DNA of 64,000 nt from contig JAWLDA010000018.1 of NCBI GenBank assembly GCA_041686855.1, forward strand, positions 1 to 64,000, read 5' to 3'. The first letter of the stretch is position 1. Each line of letters begins with the position of its first letter. Below the pieces are notes generated by a model that had not been told where the DNA came from, did no database searches, and worked only from the letters and a program-made list of their open reading frames with translations. This stretch comes from JAWLDA01 sp041686855. Its GTDB lineage: Bacteria > Bacillota > Limnochordia > DTU080 > RSA5. Shown in pieces: positions 9,681-17,700 of this stretch. The translations under genes and the position numbers were made by a program.

Positions 9681-10525
9681 CTCTGCCCTTTCCTAAGCCA
9701 ACGAAATCCACCTTAACGTCTTTAGCGCAGTGATTCTATGCGCTAAAGACTCTGTTGAAATTCCGTTGGCTCCTAGCCAGCCGTCCCGCCGCTCCGTCGG
9801 TCTCCGCCTTCAGGCATTCAGCGTCCGCCTTGCGCTGTGCTAGGCTCATCGCCAATCTCACACCGGCCTCACGCCTACTTCCCTGGGAGTCGCGCCCTGG
9901 TGACCTTGCGGGTCTCCCCAACTCGGTGTCTGTGCTCGGTCGCGTCGCATCGGTTTCAAACTCCCGTCGGTCGGTCCGTTCGGTTCGTCGTTTCAGATTC
10001 GCTCAAGCTGGACCCCTTTGCTAAAGCGGCTTTCCCCTCCGACCTGTCGCCAGGCTTCATTGGTCCGCTCATCATCGCTCGTACGGGTCCAACTGCCATC
10101 TCACGCAGCGTCGCTTCGGCTTTCCCTCATCGGGTTATACCTCCCCTACCTGCCTGGCGGCAGGACCACGTGAGACTTCCCTCGGTCACGCAGTAGGCCG
10201 TTCCTCTCCATTCCGACCCTAATCACCTCTGCAGTCCCTCGCCGGTCATTGCCCAGTTGCCTGCTTTCCGGCGGGTTGCGCCTTCTCGGCTGCAAGGCTT
10301 CCCCGAACGTCTGGCGGGTCGCCGACTGCAACGGCCACCTCTGGTTCGCTTGCGCTTCGGACTGGAGGTTTGCCTCAGACCCTTCGGATTCTCCGTCGCC
10401 GAGGACACCCTGTCCAGGCCTCGGCACGACCCGTTAGGCCCTCCTGCTTTCGGCTACACCGCTTCAACTGAGCGAAAACGGCGGCGGGACTTAAACCCGC
10501 TGGTCTACTGCGCTGCAAGGCGCAC

Positions 10526-10566
10526 AAACAAAACGCCCTCCGGGAAACTCGTTCCCAGAGGGCGTT
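10526..10566 (-). terminator. Rho-independent terminator of the tRNA cluster
   Basis: On the minus strand AACGCCCTC-T-GGGAA pairs with TTCCC-G-GAGGGCGTT, followed by TTGTTT ending at 10526. The group II intron begins at the next base (10525), so the intron inserted immediately behind this terminator. Confidence 0.85.
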
Positions 10567-10571
10567 TCGTA

Positions 10572-10647
10572 TGGAGCCCGCAACCAGGCTTGAACTGGTG
10601 ACCTCATCCTTACCATGGATGCGCTCTACCTACTGAGCTATGCGGGC
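10572..10647 (-). tRNA. tRNA-Thr (GGT)
   Basis: Minus-strand cloverleaf of 76 bases including encoded CCA. Acceptor arms are GCCCGCA and TGCGGGC, the anticodon loop contains GGT, and the T arm reads CCAGTTCAAGCCTGG. It is the last tRNA of the cluster before the terminator. Confidence 0.95.
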
Positions 10648-10687
10648 AAAACGCCGTTTGAGCCTATGAAGACCCAAACGGCTTTGT

Positions 10688-10763
<76 letters not shown>

Positions 10764-10850
10764 ACGCACAATCATACATTTTACACTGGCGCTAACCAAA
10801 TGCCACCGTTTCTCGTGGAGCCCGGCGGCGTACAAGCCGCCAGATCCACA

Positions 10851-10935
10851 TGGTGGAGGGGACAGGATTCGAACCTGTGAAGGCTGCGCCAACAGATTTA
10901 CAGTCTGCCCCGTTTGACCGCTTCGGTACCCCTCC
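10851..10935 (-). tRNA. tRNA-Tyr (GTA)
   Basis: Class II tRNA of 85 bases with a long variable arm. It starts GGAGGGGTACCGAAG, has anticodon GTA in GACTGTAAATC and ends with encoded CCA (CCCCTCCACCA). Confidence 0.95.
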
Positions 10936-11065
10936 ACGCTATTCGGTTTTGCTTTGGTTAAAGCAACAACAAGACGTATTATAGCACCAAGCTAATCCGA
11001 AAGTCAAGGCGGAACTTTTACCCACAGAGTGCACGCTCCCGAACTTCGGTGAGGAAAAGTTCGGT

Positions 11066-11141
11066 TGGAGCCAGCGACCGGACTTGAACCGGTAACCTAT
11101 CGCTTACAAGGCGATTGCTCTGCCAATTGAGCTACGCTGGC
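11066..11141 (-). tRNA. tRNA-Thr (TGT)
   Basis: Cloverleaf of 76 bases with acceptor GCCAGCG/CGCTGGC, anticodon TGT in GCCTTGTAAGC and encoded CCA. It is the first tRNA of the Thr-Tyr-fMet-Thr cluster, 76 bases downstream of sigH. Confidence 0.95.
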
Positions 11142-11217
11142 ATCAACAGGAGCGTCCACAATTTTACCACCGATCCGGCGGAAGGTCAACCTCCCGCCCC
11201 ATCTCGTACGACCGTCC

Positions 11218-11880
11218 CTATCGCAGCATGTCGCTTTCGCGCTTTTCGAGGTAACGCTCGAGCTTCCGCTTGACCCGCTGCAATGCGTTGTCAATCGACT
11301 TAACGTGACGCGAGAGTTGCTCCGCAATCTCCTGATACGATTTTCCCTCGAGATACAGCATGAGAACACTCCACTCGAGCTCACTAAGGAACTCGCTCAT
11401 CTTGCTCTCAATGTCGAGGAACTCTTCGCGACTGATCACGAGCTCCTCGGGGTCACTCACTTTGTTACCGGCGAGAACGTCTTCGAGGGTCCGATCCGAC
11501 TCATCATCGTAGAGCGGCTTGTTCAGCGAAACGTATGAGTTTAGTGGAATATGCTTTTGTCGAGTCGCAGTCTTGATAGCTGTGATGATTTGTCGTGTAA
11601 TGCACAACTCCGCAAAGGCACGGAACGAGGCGAGCTTGTCCGCTCTGAAATCGCGAATCGCCTTGTACAGTCCGATCATGCCCTCTTGGATAATATCTTC
11701 ACGGTCGGCTCCGATCAAAAAGTAGGAGCGAGCCTTAGCCCGGACAAAGTTTTTGTACTTGTGAATTAAGTATTCAAGGGCAAGATTGTCGCCGTCACGC
11801 GCAAATGCGACAACCTCCTCATCACCAAGTTCGTCAAAACTTTGCTGGAACCCAACCTCAATGTACACGCTCATACCCAT
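11218..11880 (-). CDS. sigH: RNA polymerase sigma-H factor
   Basis: A 220-residue sigma-70 family factor that directs post-exponential and early sporulation genes in Bacillota. The central stretch around RAKARSYFLIGADREDI and QEGMIGLYKAIRDF is nearly identical to known SigH, as is the region 4 helix-turn-helix SYQEIAEQLSRHVKSIDNAL. ATG 11880 has GGAGG 5 bases upstream; the alternative ATG at 11874 is also usable. It sits between rlmB and the tRNA cluster, as in many Bacillota, but has its own strong promoter at 12115-12087. Confidence 0.95.
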   Translation of the reverse strand: MGMSVYIEVGFQQSFDELGDEEVVAFARDGDNLALEYLIHKYKNFVRAKARSYFLIGADREDIIQEGMIGLYKAIRDFRADKLASFRAFAELCITRQIITAIKTATRQKHIPLNSYVSLNKPLYDDESDRTLEDVLAGNKVSDPEELVISREEFLDIESKMSEFLSELEWSVLMLYLEGKSYQEIAEQLSRHVKSIDNALQRVKRKLERYLEKRESDMLR

Positions 11881-12086
11881 GACCGCCTCCAACCCACTCG
11901 TGATACCCTGTTAAAAAACAAGGAGAACCCACACGATGAGACTTTTTTGATAAGCTCGTTCGCTGAAGTAGAGCGGAACTTCGCTAGAAATGAAGGTCGA
12001 ACCGCGTCGATTTACATCGAAGGACGCTCTAAGTGGAGAAACATCAAAAACCCTTTAGAATGGGCGTTTCCAGGGATTATGTGGCT

Positions 12087-12115
12087 ATTATACACGAAGG
12101 GTATAATAGCGTCAA
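12087..12115 (-). promoter_or_regulatory. Sigma-A promoter of sigH
   Basis: TTGACG (12115-12110), 17-base spacer, TATAAT (12092-12087) on the minus strand. The start of transcription should lie near 12080, giving a leader of about 200 bases before sigH. I see no riboswitch or convincing short ORF in that leader. Confidence 0.8.
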
Positions 12116-12176
12116 GGCGAGGGGATGACCATTAAAGGCCAGCTAAACCGGCATTTCGAAGAAATTCGACGACCCT

Positions 12177-12977
12177 TCACTTTGAAACATGCACGAGCGT
12201 ACGTTGTCGGACAACTTCGTACATAAGGATTGCCCCCGCTACGCTGGCATTTAGGGAGGCGACCTGTCCCTTCATCGGAATGGTGATAAGAAAATCGCAC
12301 GTCTCAGCGACCAATCGACTCAGGCCGGCACCTTCGCCTCCGACGACGAGTGCCGTGGGTCCGCGAAAATCAGCATCCCATAGTGGCAATTCTCCGTCCA
12401 TAGTCGCGCCGGCAATCCAATATCCCAACTCTTTGAGCTCTTTTAAGGCTCGGCTAATGTTGGTCACTTGAGCGACGGGCACGTACTCCGCCGCCCCTGC
12501 CGACGCTTTAAGGACTGTCTGCGTGATCCCCACGGCGCGGTGTTTGCCGATCACCACCCCGTCGCAACCCGAAGCGTCTGCGGTGCGAATGAGTGCCCCC
12601 AGATTATGTGGATCCACCACTCCATCACAGATCAGTAGAAATCCGGGTTGCTGAGAGTCTTGACGTACCAGTGCCTCCAGGGATGCGTACGACAATGGAC
12701 GTGCGAAGGCGACAACACCCTGAGGTGTGGGTGATTGCACATGGCGTCGAAACTCGTCACGACTTACCCGACGCACGGGAATCCCGCGCTCCTCAGCCAA
12801 TTCAGTCAGTGTTCCCAGGGCGTGTTCACGGGTCCCCTCGTCTATGAGGACTTCACGGATTTCACGCCCCGCTCGAATCGCTTCCGCCACCGGGTGCCGC
12901 CCCTCGATTACCACCCACTCGGCTGACTGCTCGTGTTCCCCACTGGGCCGTCTGCGCCGATCGTTACGTCTCTTCAT
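12177..12977 (-). CDS. rlmB: 23S rRNA (guanosine-2'-O-)-methyltransferase RlmB
   Basis: A 266-residue SpoU/TrmH-family 2'-O-methyltransferase. An Arg-rich N-terminal tail of about 20 residues is followed by the substrate-binding domain (VIEGRHPVAEAIRAGREI) and the knotted SPOUT domain with motifs DPHNLGALIRTADASG, VVGGEGAGLSRLV and IPMKGQVASLNASVAGAI. ATG 12977 is preceded by GGAG at 6 bases and overlaps the end of mrnC by 14 bases, implying coupled translation. The order cysS-mrnC-rlmB is typical of Bacillota. Confidence 0.93.
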   Translation of the reverse strand: MKRRNDRRRRPSGEHEQSAEWVVIEGRHPVAEAIRAGREIREVLIDEGTREHALGTLTELAEERGIPVRRVSRDEFRRHVQSPTPQGVVAFARPLSYASLEALVRQDSQQPGFLLICDGVVDPHNLGALIRTADASGCDGVVIGKHRAVGITQTVLKASAGAAEYVPVAQVTNISRALKELKELGYWIAGATMDGELPLWDADFRGPTALVVGGEGAGLSRLVAETCDFLITIPMKGQVASLNASVAGAILMYEVVRQRTLVHVSK

Positions 12978-13395
12978 ACGTCGCTCCAACCTCCTCTAGT
13001 GCGTCCGTCAAAAGTCTTCCGAGGCGTTCGTTTTTCCCAATGAGAAAGAGGTACCCTACCAAACACTCTAGCGACGTACTGCGGCGATACGTATCCGGAG
13101 AGACGTTTGTCGGAACGCCCCCCTTGGCATTGCGACCTCTACGGGCTATCGCCCTCTCAGTCTCATCAAGGGACTCCTTAAGAGCGTACCAGACCCTCTC
13201 CTGACCCACGGCCGATACCCATTGGACACACAACTCGTGCAATTTGCGAGCCGGACTGCCGCTACGGGCCAGGAGGCTCCTTATGTATACCTCGTATACC
13301 GCATCTCCTACGTAGGCGAGGACCAGCGGTGACATCATGCGGACTTCCGGCTCCGGGAGAGGAGACGCGTTTTCAATCACTTTTTGAACGCCCAT
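12964..13395 (-). CDS. mrnC: Mini-ribonuclease 3
   Basis: A 143-residue RNase III catalytic domain without a double-stranded RNA binding domain, which matures 23S rRNA ends in Bacillota. The motifs LAYVGDAVYEVYIR and SLECLVGYLFLIG and the basic RGRNAKGG element match family members such as B. subtilis MrnC. The start overlaps the end of cysS by 19 bases and is preceded by AAGGG. It lies in the cysS-mrnC-rlmB unit. Confidence 0.92.
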   Translation of the reverse strand: MGVQKVIENASPLPEPEVRMMSPLVLAYVGDAVYEVYIRSLLARSGSPARKLHELCVQWVSAVGQERVWYALKESLDETERAIARRGRNAKGGVPTNVSPDTYRRSTSLECLVGYLFLIGKNERLGRLLTDALEEVGATYEET

Positions 13396-14846
13396 TTCGA
13401 CCCTTGCGGGGTATCTTCGATCACGATTCCGAGTTCCCCCAACCGGTCTCTAAGTTTGTCCGCTGTCGCGAAATCGCGCGACCGCCGCGCCTCGTCCCGC
13501 ACGTCAAGGATCATTTGTACGAGCGCATCCGCAAACTCGCCGGAAGCCTGCGCACGCTCCGCCTCGATAGACTCATCCGTTAGAATACCTAGAATCTCTC
13601 CACCCATACGCTCCAGCACACCGTAGACCGCTCGAAGAGAGCAGCGCCTCGACTCATCAATCTCTCGAGAATCGCCAGGGATTTGACTGCGCACATCGCG
13701 AATCAGTTCGAATAGCGCCGCCAAAGCCGCGGGAGTGTTGAAATCGTCCGCCATTGCGGCAACGAAGCGACTCTCGGCCTCTTCCGCTCTGTCCACCAAC
13801 TCCGTGCAGGCCGCCGCCGCTCGAGCCTCCTGCAGGCTCAAAGGCGTTCCCAAGGCAGCGATGCGCTGAACGGCTCGATTGAGACGTTCCCACCCTTTAC
13901 GCGCCTGGACGATTTGCTCTGGGCTAAACTCCATCGGGCTGCGGTAATGCTGTTGTAGGATGAGGTAGCGGACCAGCGATGGACCGTGCTCTTCGACCAA
14001 CTCATCGATGGTTACAAAGTTGCCCAAGGACTTGGACATTTTCTCGTTGCCGAAGTTGATGAGTCCGTTGTGCATCCAGTAGCGGACAAACGGTTTCTCC
14101 CGGGTGTAAGCCTCTGACTGAGCAATCTCGTTTTCGTGATGCGGGAAAATCAGGTCGAGACCGCCGCCGTGAATGTCGAATCCGGAGCCAAGGTACTTTA
14201 AGGACATCGCTGAGCATTCGATGTGCCACCCGGGGCGCCCAGGACCCCAAGGGCTCTCCCACGCAGGCTCATCCGGCTTGGCAGCTTTCCATAGGGCAAA
14301 GTCAAGGGGCGCATCCTTACTATCGCTTGACTCCACCCGTACACCCGCCAGTAGTTCCTCGACCCGCTGCTTAGAGAGTTTGCCGTAATCGGAGAAGGAG
14401 GAGACGCTGAAGAGGACGCTGCCCTCACTCTCGTAAGCGCTTCCATTCTCGACCAACGCTCGAATGACCGCAATAATCTCTTGAATGTGCTCCGAGACTT
14501 TGGGGTACAACGCGGCGCGCCGCACACCAAGCCGATCCATGCTCTCGAGGTAGCGCTGAGAGTACATCTCGGCCAGTTCTACGGCGGATATCCCCCGAGC
14601 GTTCGCTCGATCGATAATCTTGTCGTCAACGTCAGTAAAGTTTTGCACCAGGTGCACAGAGTAGCCAACGTACTCAAAGAAGCGCCGCACCACATCAAAG
14701 ACGACACTTGGACGAGCGTGACCGAGATGCGCTTCGTCGTAGGGCGTCACCCCACAGACGTAGATGCTCACTTGTCCCTCGTTCCGAGGCGTAAATCGTT
14801 CTTTGGATCGGGTCAACGTATTGTAAATTTGGATCTCCTGGCTCAT
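13377..14846 (-). CDS. cysS: Cysteinyl-tRNA synthetase
   Basis: A 489-residue class I synthetase that charges tRNA-Cys. The zinc/cysteine site opens with YVCGVTPYD and the HIGH-type motif is HLGHARPSV. Further zinc ligands lie in GWHIECSAM and FPHHENEIAQSEA, and KMSKSLGNF is the KMSKS loop. ATG 14846 is preceded by AGGAG at 8 bases; a longer reading frame upstream lacks support. It follows cysE by 49 bases and so is probably under the same Cys-responsive T-box. Confidence 0.96.
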   Translation of the reverse strand: MSQEIQIYNTLTRSKERFTPRNEGQVSIYVCGVTPYDEAHLGHARPSVVFDVVRRFFEYVGYSVHLVQNFTDVDDKIIDRANARGISAVELAEMYSQRYLESMDRLGVRRAALYPKVSEHIQEIIAVIRALVENGSAYESEGSVLFSVSSFSDYGKLSKQRVEELLAGVRVESSDSKDAPLDFALWKAAKPDEPAWESPWGPGRPGWHIECSAMSLKYLGSGFDIHGGGLDLIFPHHENEIAQSEAYTREKPFVRYWMHNGLINFGNEKMSKSLGNFVTIDELVEEHGPSLVRYLILQQHYRSPMEFSPEQIVQARKGWERLNRAVQRIAALGTPLSLQEARAAAACTELVDRAEEAESRFVAAMADDFNTPAALAALFELIRDVRSQIPGDSREIDESRRCSLRAVYGVLERMGGEILGILTDESIEAERAQASGEFADALVQMILDVRDEARRSRDFATADKLRDRLGELGIVIEDTPQGSKWAFKK

Positions 14847-14895
14847 AACGATAACTCCTCTAGGAAAGATATTGCATGTTTCGTAGACGATAGCC

Positions 14896-15618
14896 TCATG
14901 AACGTGAGGAGGAGTCGCAAAGGGCACGCCCCATCGTTGACGCGCCGTCGGCTTCGAGCTCTCTTATACGAGCTTCCAACTGCTCGATGCGACGTTCGAG
15001 GGTGCGAAAGGTGCGCTCAACCGGATCGGGCAAATTGGCATGGTCTAAATCGATGACATCGACACGGCGTCCCTTCTCCCTCACAATCCGCCCTGGGACG
15101 CCGACAACCGTACAATTGGGCGGTACATCCTTTAGGACGACCGCGCCGGCGCCAATGCGGGCGTGGTCGCCGACCCGAAAGGAGCCAAGGATCTTTGCGC
15201 CGGCCGCAATAACGACGTGATTCCCGATTGTCGGGTGTCGCTTCCCTTTCTCCGTGCCCCGACCGCCAAGTACAGCGCCTTGATAAATGGTTACGTTCTC
15301 GCCCACTTCTGCCGTCTCGCCGATCACAACCCCCATCCCATGGTCGATAAAGAGTCCCGCGCCCAACTGCGCGCCGGGATGGATCTCGATCCCGGTCAGG
15401 AACCGACTGAAATGGGAGATGATCCGAGCCAATAGTCGCAGGCGCCGTCGCCAGAAGTAATGTGCAACTCGGTGGAGCTGAAGCGCGTGTAATCCAGGGT
15501 AGCATAATAGGACCTCAACCATGCTCCTCGCCGCCGGATCCCTGTCAAAGACAGCACGAATGTCGGTCTTTAGACGACGATACCAGTTCACGTTAAACGT
15601 CAGACCCCTTTCAGCCAT
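14896..15618 (-). CDS. cysE: Serine O-acetyltransferase
   Basis: About 240 residues, converting serine and acetyl-CoA to O-acetylserine, the first step of cysteine synthesis. The N-terminal helical domain (FDRDPAARSMVEVLLCYPG) is followed by a left-handed beta-helix with hexapeptide repeats, including GIEIHPGAQLGAGLFIDHG and GAKILGSFRVGDHARIGAGA. A C-terminal coiled segment (RTLERRIEQLEARIRELE) extends it. The start is uncertain because the open frame runs back into the T-box; ATG 15618 gives the usual family N-terminus but has a weak ribosome binding site. Regulation is by the T-box at 15677-15975. Confidence 0.9.
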   Translation of the reverse strand: MAERGLTFNVNWYRRLKTDIRAVFDRDPAARSMVEVLLCYPGLHALQLHRVAHYFWRRRLRLLARIISHFSRFLTGIEIHPGAQLGAGLFIDHGMGVVIGETAEVGENVTIYQGAVLGGRGTEKGKRHPTIGNHVVIAAGAKILGSFRVGDHARIGAGAVVLKDVPPNCTVVGVPGRIVREKGRRVDVIDLDHANLPDPVERTFRTLERRIEQLEARIRELEADGASTMGRALCDSSSRS

Positions 15619-15676
15619 ACCGGCCGACAGCACTACCGCACCAATTCCGACTTCACCCATGGTTTTTTGCGAAATA

Positions 15677-15975
15677 TAAAAGCTCCCGCCTCTGCACACG
15701 CAGAGACGGGAGCAATGCTCGCCGCGGTTCCACCCTGCTTGGGACGGAGAACCGTCCCCTCTCGGAATCTCAGGTACTTCGTTGAAGATACGCGCGCTAA
15801 CGGGCGCTCCCGGCAGACGGCCTACACTGCGGACCCATAGTCCGTTTCGACCCGCGACTCGGAGGGTGCATTTCGCCTTGAAAGGTTTTAGCAGGGCTTC
15901 CACCCGGTGGCCCCGCCTCTCTGACGATTGCCCAAAACCGTGGCGTCAAGGCTACTCGTAGTCCCCGTCATCGTC
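15677..15975 (-). promoter_or_regulatory. T-box riboswitch, tRNA-Cys type
   Basis: The T-box motif AGGGTGGAACCGCG (15736-15723) is intact. It is followed by a terminator stem GCTCCCGTCTCTGC / GCAGAGGCGGGAGC and TTTTAT (15713-15677). In stem I the likely specifier is TGC (15870-15868) in the context GAAATGCACC, a cysteine codon, which agrees with the downstream cysE and cysS. Uncharged tRNA-Cys would favour read-through. Confidence 0.9.
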
Positions 15976-15983
15976 TTGGCCTC

Positions 15984-16012
15984 ATTATATAGAGGTCGCC
16001 AAATCGTGTCAA
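15984..16012 (-). promoter_or_regulatory. Consensus sigma-A promoter for the cysE leader
   Basis: TTGACA (16012-16007), 17-base spacer, TATAAT (15989-15984): a perfect consensus promoter on the minus strand. It overlaps the last codons of the Nudix gene, which ends at 16009. Confidence 0.9.
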
Positions 16013-16452
16013 CGCGCTCCGAGCTCAGCCAGTGCCTTTTGAGTCCAAAGGCCGATCTCTTCGGTGATGTCAAGCGTAGCGAGGGCCTCTTGGTCAAACC
16101 AACCGATCTGCGTGGACTCTGAGTTCGCTCGAATCTGTGGCGCTCCAACCGGCACGGCAAAGTAGACGTAATCGATATGCTCGTGCCCAGGCGAGATCGT
16201 TTCGACTTGGACGCCACGGGGAATAATGAGCTGTCTTGGTTCCTCGATGGGCAAGGCCCGATGGCCCACCAGACGCACATCGATCCCCGCCTCTTCTCTC
16301 ACTTCTCGTACGGCGGCCTCGTCAGGGAGCTCGTCTTGATCAATGTGACCTCCAGGGGGTAGCCACATCTCAAGCTTGGCGTGGTGCAACAGAAGCACTG
16401 ATGCCTGCCACACGACAAACGTTGCAACGGTAAAGTCTCGTGTCGTCTTCAA
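16009..16452 (-). CDS. Nudix hydrolase
   Basis: A 147-residue Nudix protein that hydrolyses a nucleoside diphosphate derivative; substrate unknown. The Nudix box GGHIDQDELPDEAAVREV followed by REEAGI fits GX5EX7REUXEEXGU. I chose TTG 16452, which overlaps the lgt stop codon in a TTGA junction and has GGAGG 9 bases upstream. It is translationally coupled to lgt. Confidence 0.85.
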   Translation of the reverse strand: MKTTRDFTVATFVVWQASVLLLHHAKLEMWLPPGGHIDQDELPDEAAVREVREEAGIDVRLVGHRALPIEEPRQLIIPRGVQVETISPGHEHIDYVYFAVPVGAPQIRANSESTQIGWFDQEALATLDITEEIGLWTQKALAELGAR

Positions 16453-17255
16453 GGTCTCGACCCTCCTGAACGTACTCGCGGGCCCATCGCCCGTCGATCC
16501 AGCCGAATGGCTCGGCGTCTCATCAGTACTCCAAGTAAAACGAAGAGTGGGGTGACAACCTGTGTCAGCGTTAGCAATCCGATGCCCCAATCGCTGTTGA
16601 CATACCCCCAAAGGTACAAGGGGTTGGCGCGCACCGACTCCTCAACGACACCACGCAGAAGCGAATAATATATAACGAACGACCAAAAGAGGTATCCAAC
16701 GGGGCGCGGACGACGGGCCAAGACATTGTGGATTACCAACAGCACGACTCCGATTGCCGAGCCAATCCACTGTGCCGGCTGTCGCTCGAGTCCAAAGAGC
16801 TCCGCTTCCATCGGCCGCCCTAACACCTCGCCGTTAATGAGGTTGGCGATACGTACCAAGATGATACCCAGGGCGATGCCGGGGACAACTAAGTCCGCCA
16901 GCTCCTCAAAGGAATGCTGCTTGCGAGCCACGTACCAGCCGGCGAGGGCAGCTCCGCCAACCACTCCTCCGTGGAACGAGAGCCCCCCTTGATCGATCCG
17001 AAGCATCGCTACCCAATCGCCAGCGTAGGCCGACCAATTGGTGATGACGTAGACGGCACGTGCTCCGAGGATACCGCCGACGAGAGCAGTCAAAATGGTG
17101 TTGTAGAGGAAATCCTCATGGTAGCCCAACTTGAGTCCGTCTCTGCGAAAGTAGTGAAAACCTAATCCGATCGCAGTCGCCATCAGGACTCCATACCAAC
17201 GAATGGCGAGAGGGCCAATACGGACGAGCACCGGATCGATTGCGTCAATTCCCAT
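16449..17255 (-). CDS. lgt: Prolipoprotein diacylglyceryl transferase
   Basis: A 268-residue integral membrane enzyme that transfers diacylglycerol to the lipobox cysteine of prolipoproteins. Typical features are the N-terminal IRWYGVLMATAI, the segment DQGGLSFHGGVVGG with its essential-type His, and RIANLINGEVLGRP. About seven membrane segments are visible. It begins with ATG 17255 behind a weak GAAG and is followed without a gap by the Nudix gene. Confidence 0.95.
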   Translation of the reverse strand: MGIDAIDPVLVRIGPLAIRWYGVLMATAIGLGFHYFRRDGLKLGYHEDFLYNTILTALVGGILGARAVYVITNWSAYAGDWVAMLRIDQGGLSFHGGVVGGAALAGWYVARKQHSFEELADLVVPGIALGIILVRIANLINGEVLGRPMEAELFGLERQPAQWIGSAIGVVLLVIHNVLARRPRPVGYLFWSFVIYYSLLRGVVEESVRANPLYLWGYVNSDWGIGLLTLTQVVTPLFVLLGVLMRRRAIRLDRRAMGPRVRSGGSRP

Positions 17256-17340
17256 CTTCTATGATCACACCTGTCTTTGGCGCGCAGATGAGGGTCACCT
17301 TCGGGTCGAAGGCGGGCGAATCCTTCGCTGCCACACCGGC

Positions 17341-17370
17341 TTGATTTCCCACTAGACAACGTGATATTCT
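17341..17370 (+). promoter_or_regulatory. Probable promoter of the riboflavin operon
   Basis: TTGATT (17341-17346) and TATTCT (17365-17370) with an 18-base spacer. Transcription would start near 17378, just before the 5' strand of the FMN riboswitch. Another AT-rich element (TATAAA, 17386-17391) lies too close to the aptamer to be the -10 box. Confidence 0.5.
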
Positions 17371-17389
17371 TTTCGCAAATCCAATTATA

Positions 17390-17593
17390 AACCTTCGGGG
17401 CAGGGTGAGCCGGTGTTTACGAAGAGTGACGGGTAACGCTCCCGTCACCTTACCGTAACCCAACCGGCAATTCCCGACCGGTGGTGAGGCGATTTCGCTA
17501 AGCCCACGAGTTATGATGCACTCTTTTTAGCATTGTAACAGGATCTGGTGCAACTCCAGAGCCGACGGTACAGTCCGGATGGTAGAAGGTTTC
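17390..17593 (+). promoter_or_regulatory. FMN riboswitch (RFN element)
   Basis: The P1 stem pairs AACCTTC (17390-17396) with GAAGGTT (17585-17591). Conserved blocks are GGGGCAGGGTGAG, CAATTCCCGACCGGTGGT, AGCCCACGAG, CTCCAGAGCCGACGGTA and CAGTCCGGATGGTAGAAGG. The P2 insert with GACGGG/CCCGTC is longer than usual. It precedes ribD and should lower rib expression when FMN is abundant. Confidence 0.95.
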
Positions 17594-17676
17594 TCTATGT
17601 AAACAAAGCGGGATTGCTCGCGTGACTCTAGCGCGACTTCCCCAGAGTGACCCCTGCCTCCCCCCTGCCTCAAAGG

Positions 17677-17700
17677 ACACGAGATGAGGCCTCCTCGTGT
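17677..17700 (+). promoter_or_regulatory. Hairpin enclosing the ribD ribosome binding site
   Basis: ACACGAG (17677-17683) pairs with CTCGTGT (17694-17700). The GAGG ribosome binding site (17686-17689) lies in the loop and the GTG start codon (17697) lies in the 3' arm. No long U-tract follows. This suggests that the riboswitch acts on translation initiation rather than on termination. Confidence 0.6.

Larger units (their letters stand above)
8378..10525 (-). mobile_element. Group II intron, about 2.15 kb
   Basis: The minus strand from 10525 begins GTGCGCCTTGCAGCG, matching the GUGYG 5' consensus of group II introns. It contains a reverse-transcriptase/maturase ORF (9680-8496), then a typical domain V (8452-8415) and domain VI, and ends in CTAT at 8378, fitting the 3' AY rule. 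The 5' end falls directly after the T-tract of the tRNA terminator (10566-10526), the kind of site favoured by group IIC introns. The roughly 845-base 5' RNA part is long for that class, so class is not settled. The ORF carries a stop codon, so the copy may be mobile only with help from another copy. Confidence 0.85.

Noticed and set aside
11842..12135. 97-residue open frame across the sigH leader
   Set aside because: It lies antisense to the start of sigH and its leader; no motif is present.
17245..17463. 72-residue open frame on the minus strand upstream of lgt
   Set aside because: It is antisense to the FMN riboswitch and has no motif or conserved start.
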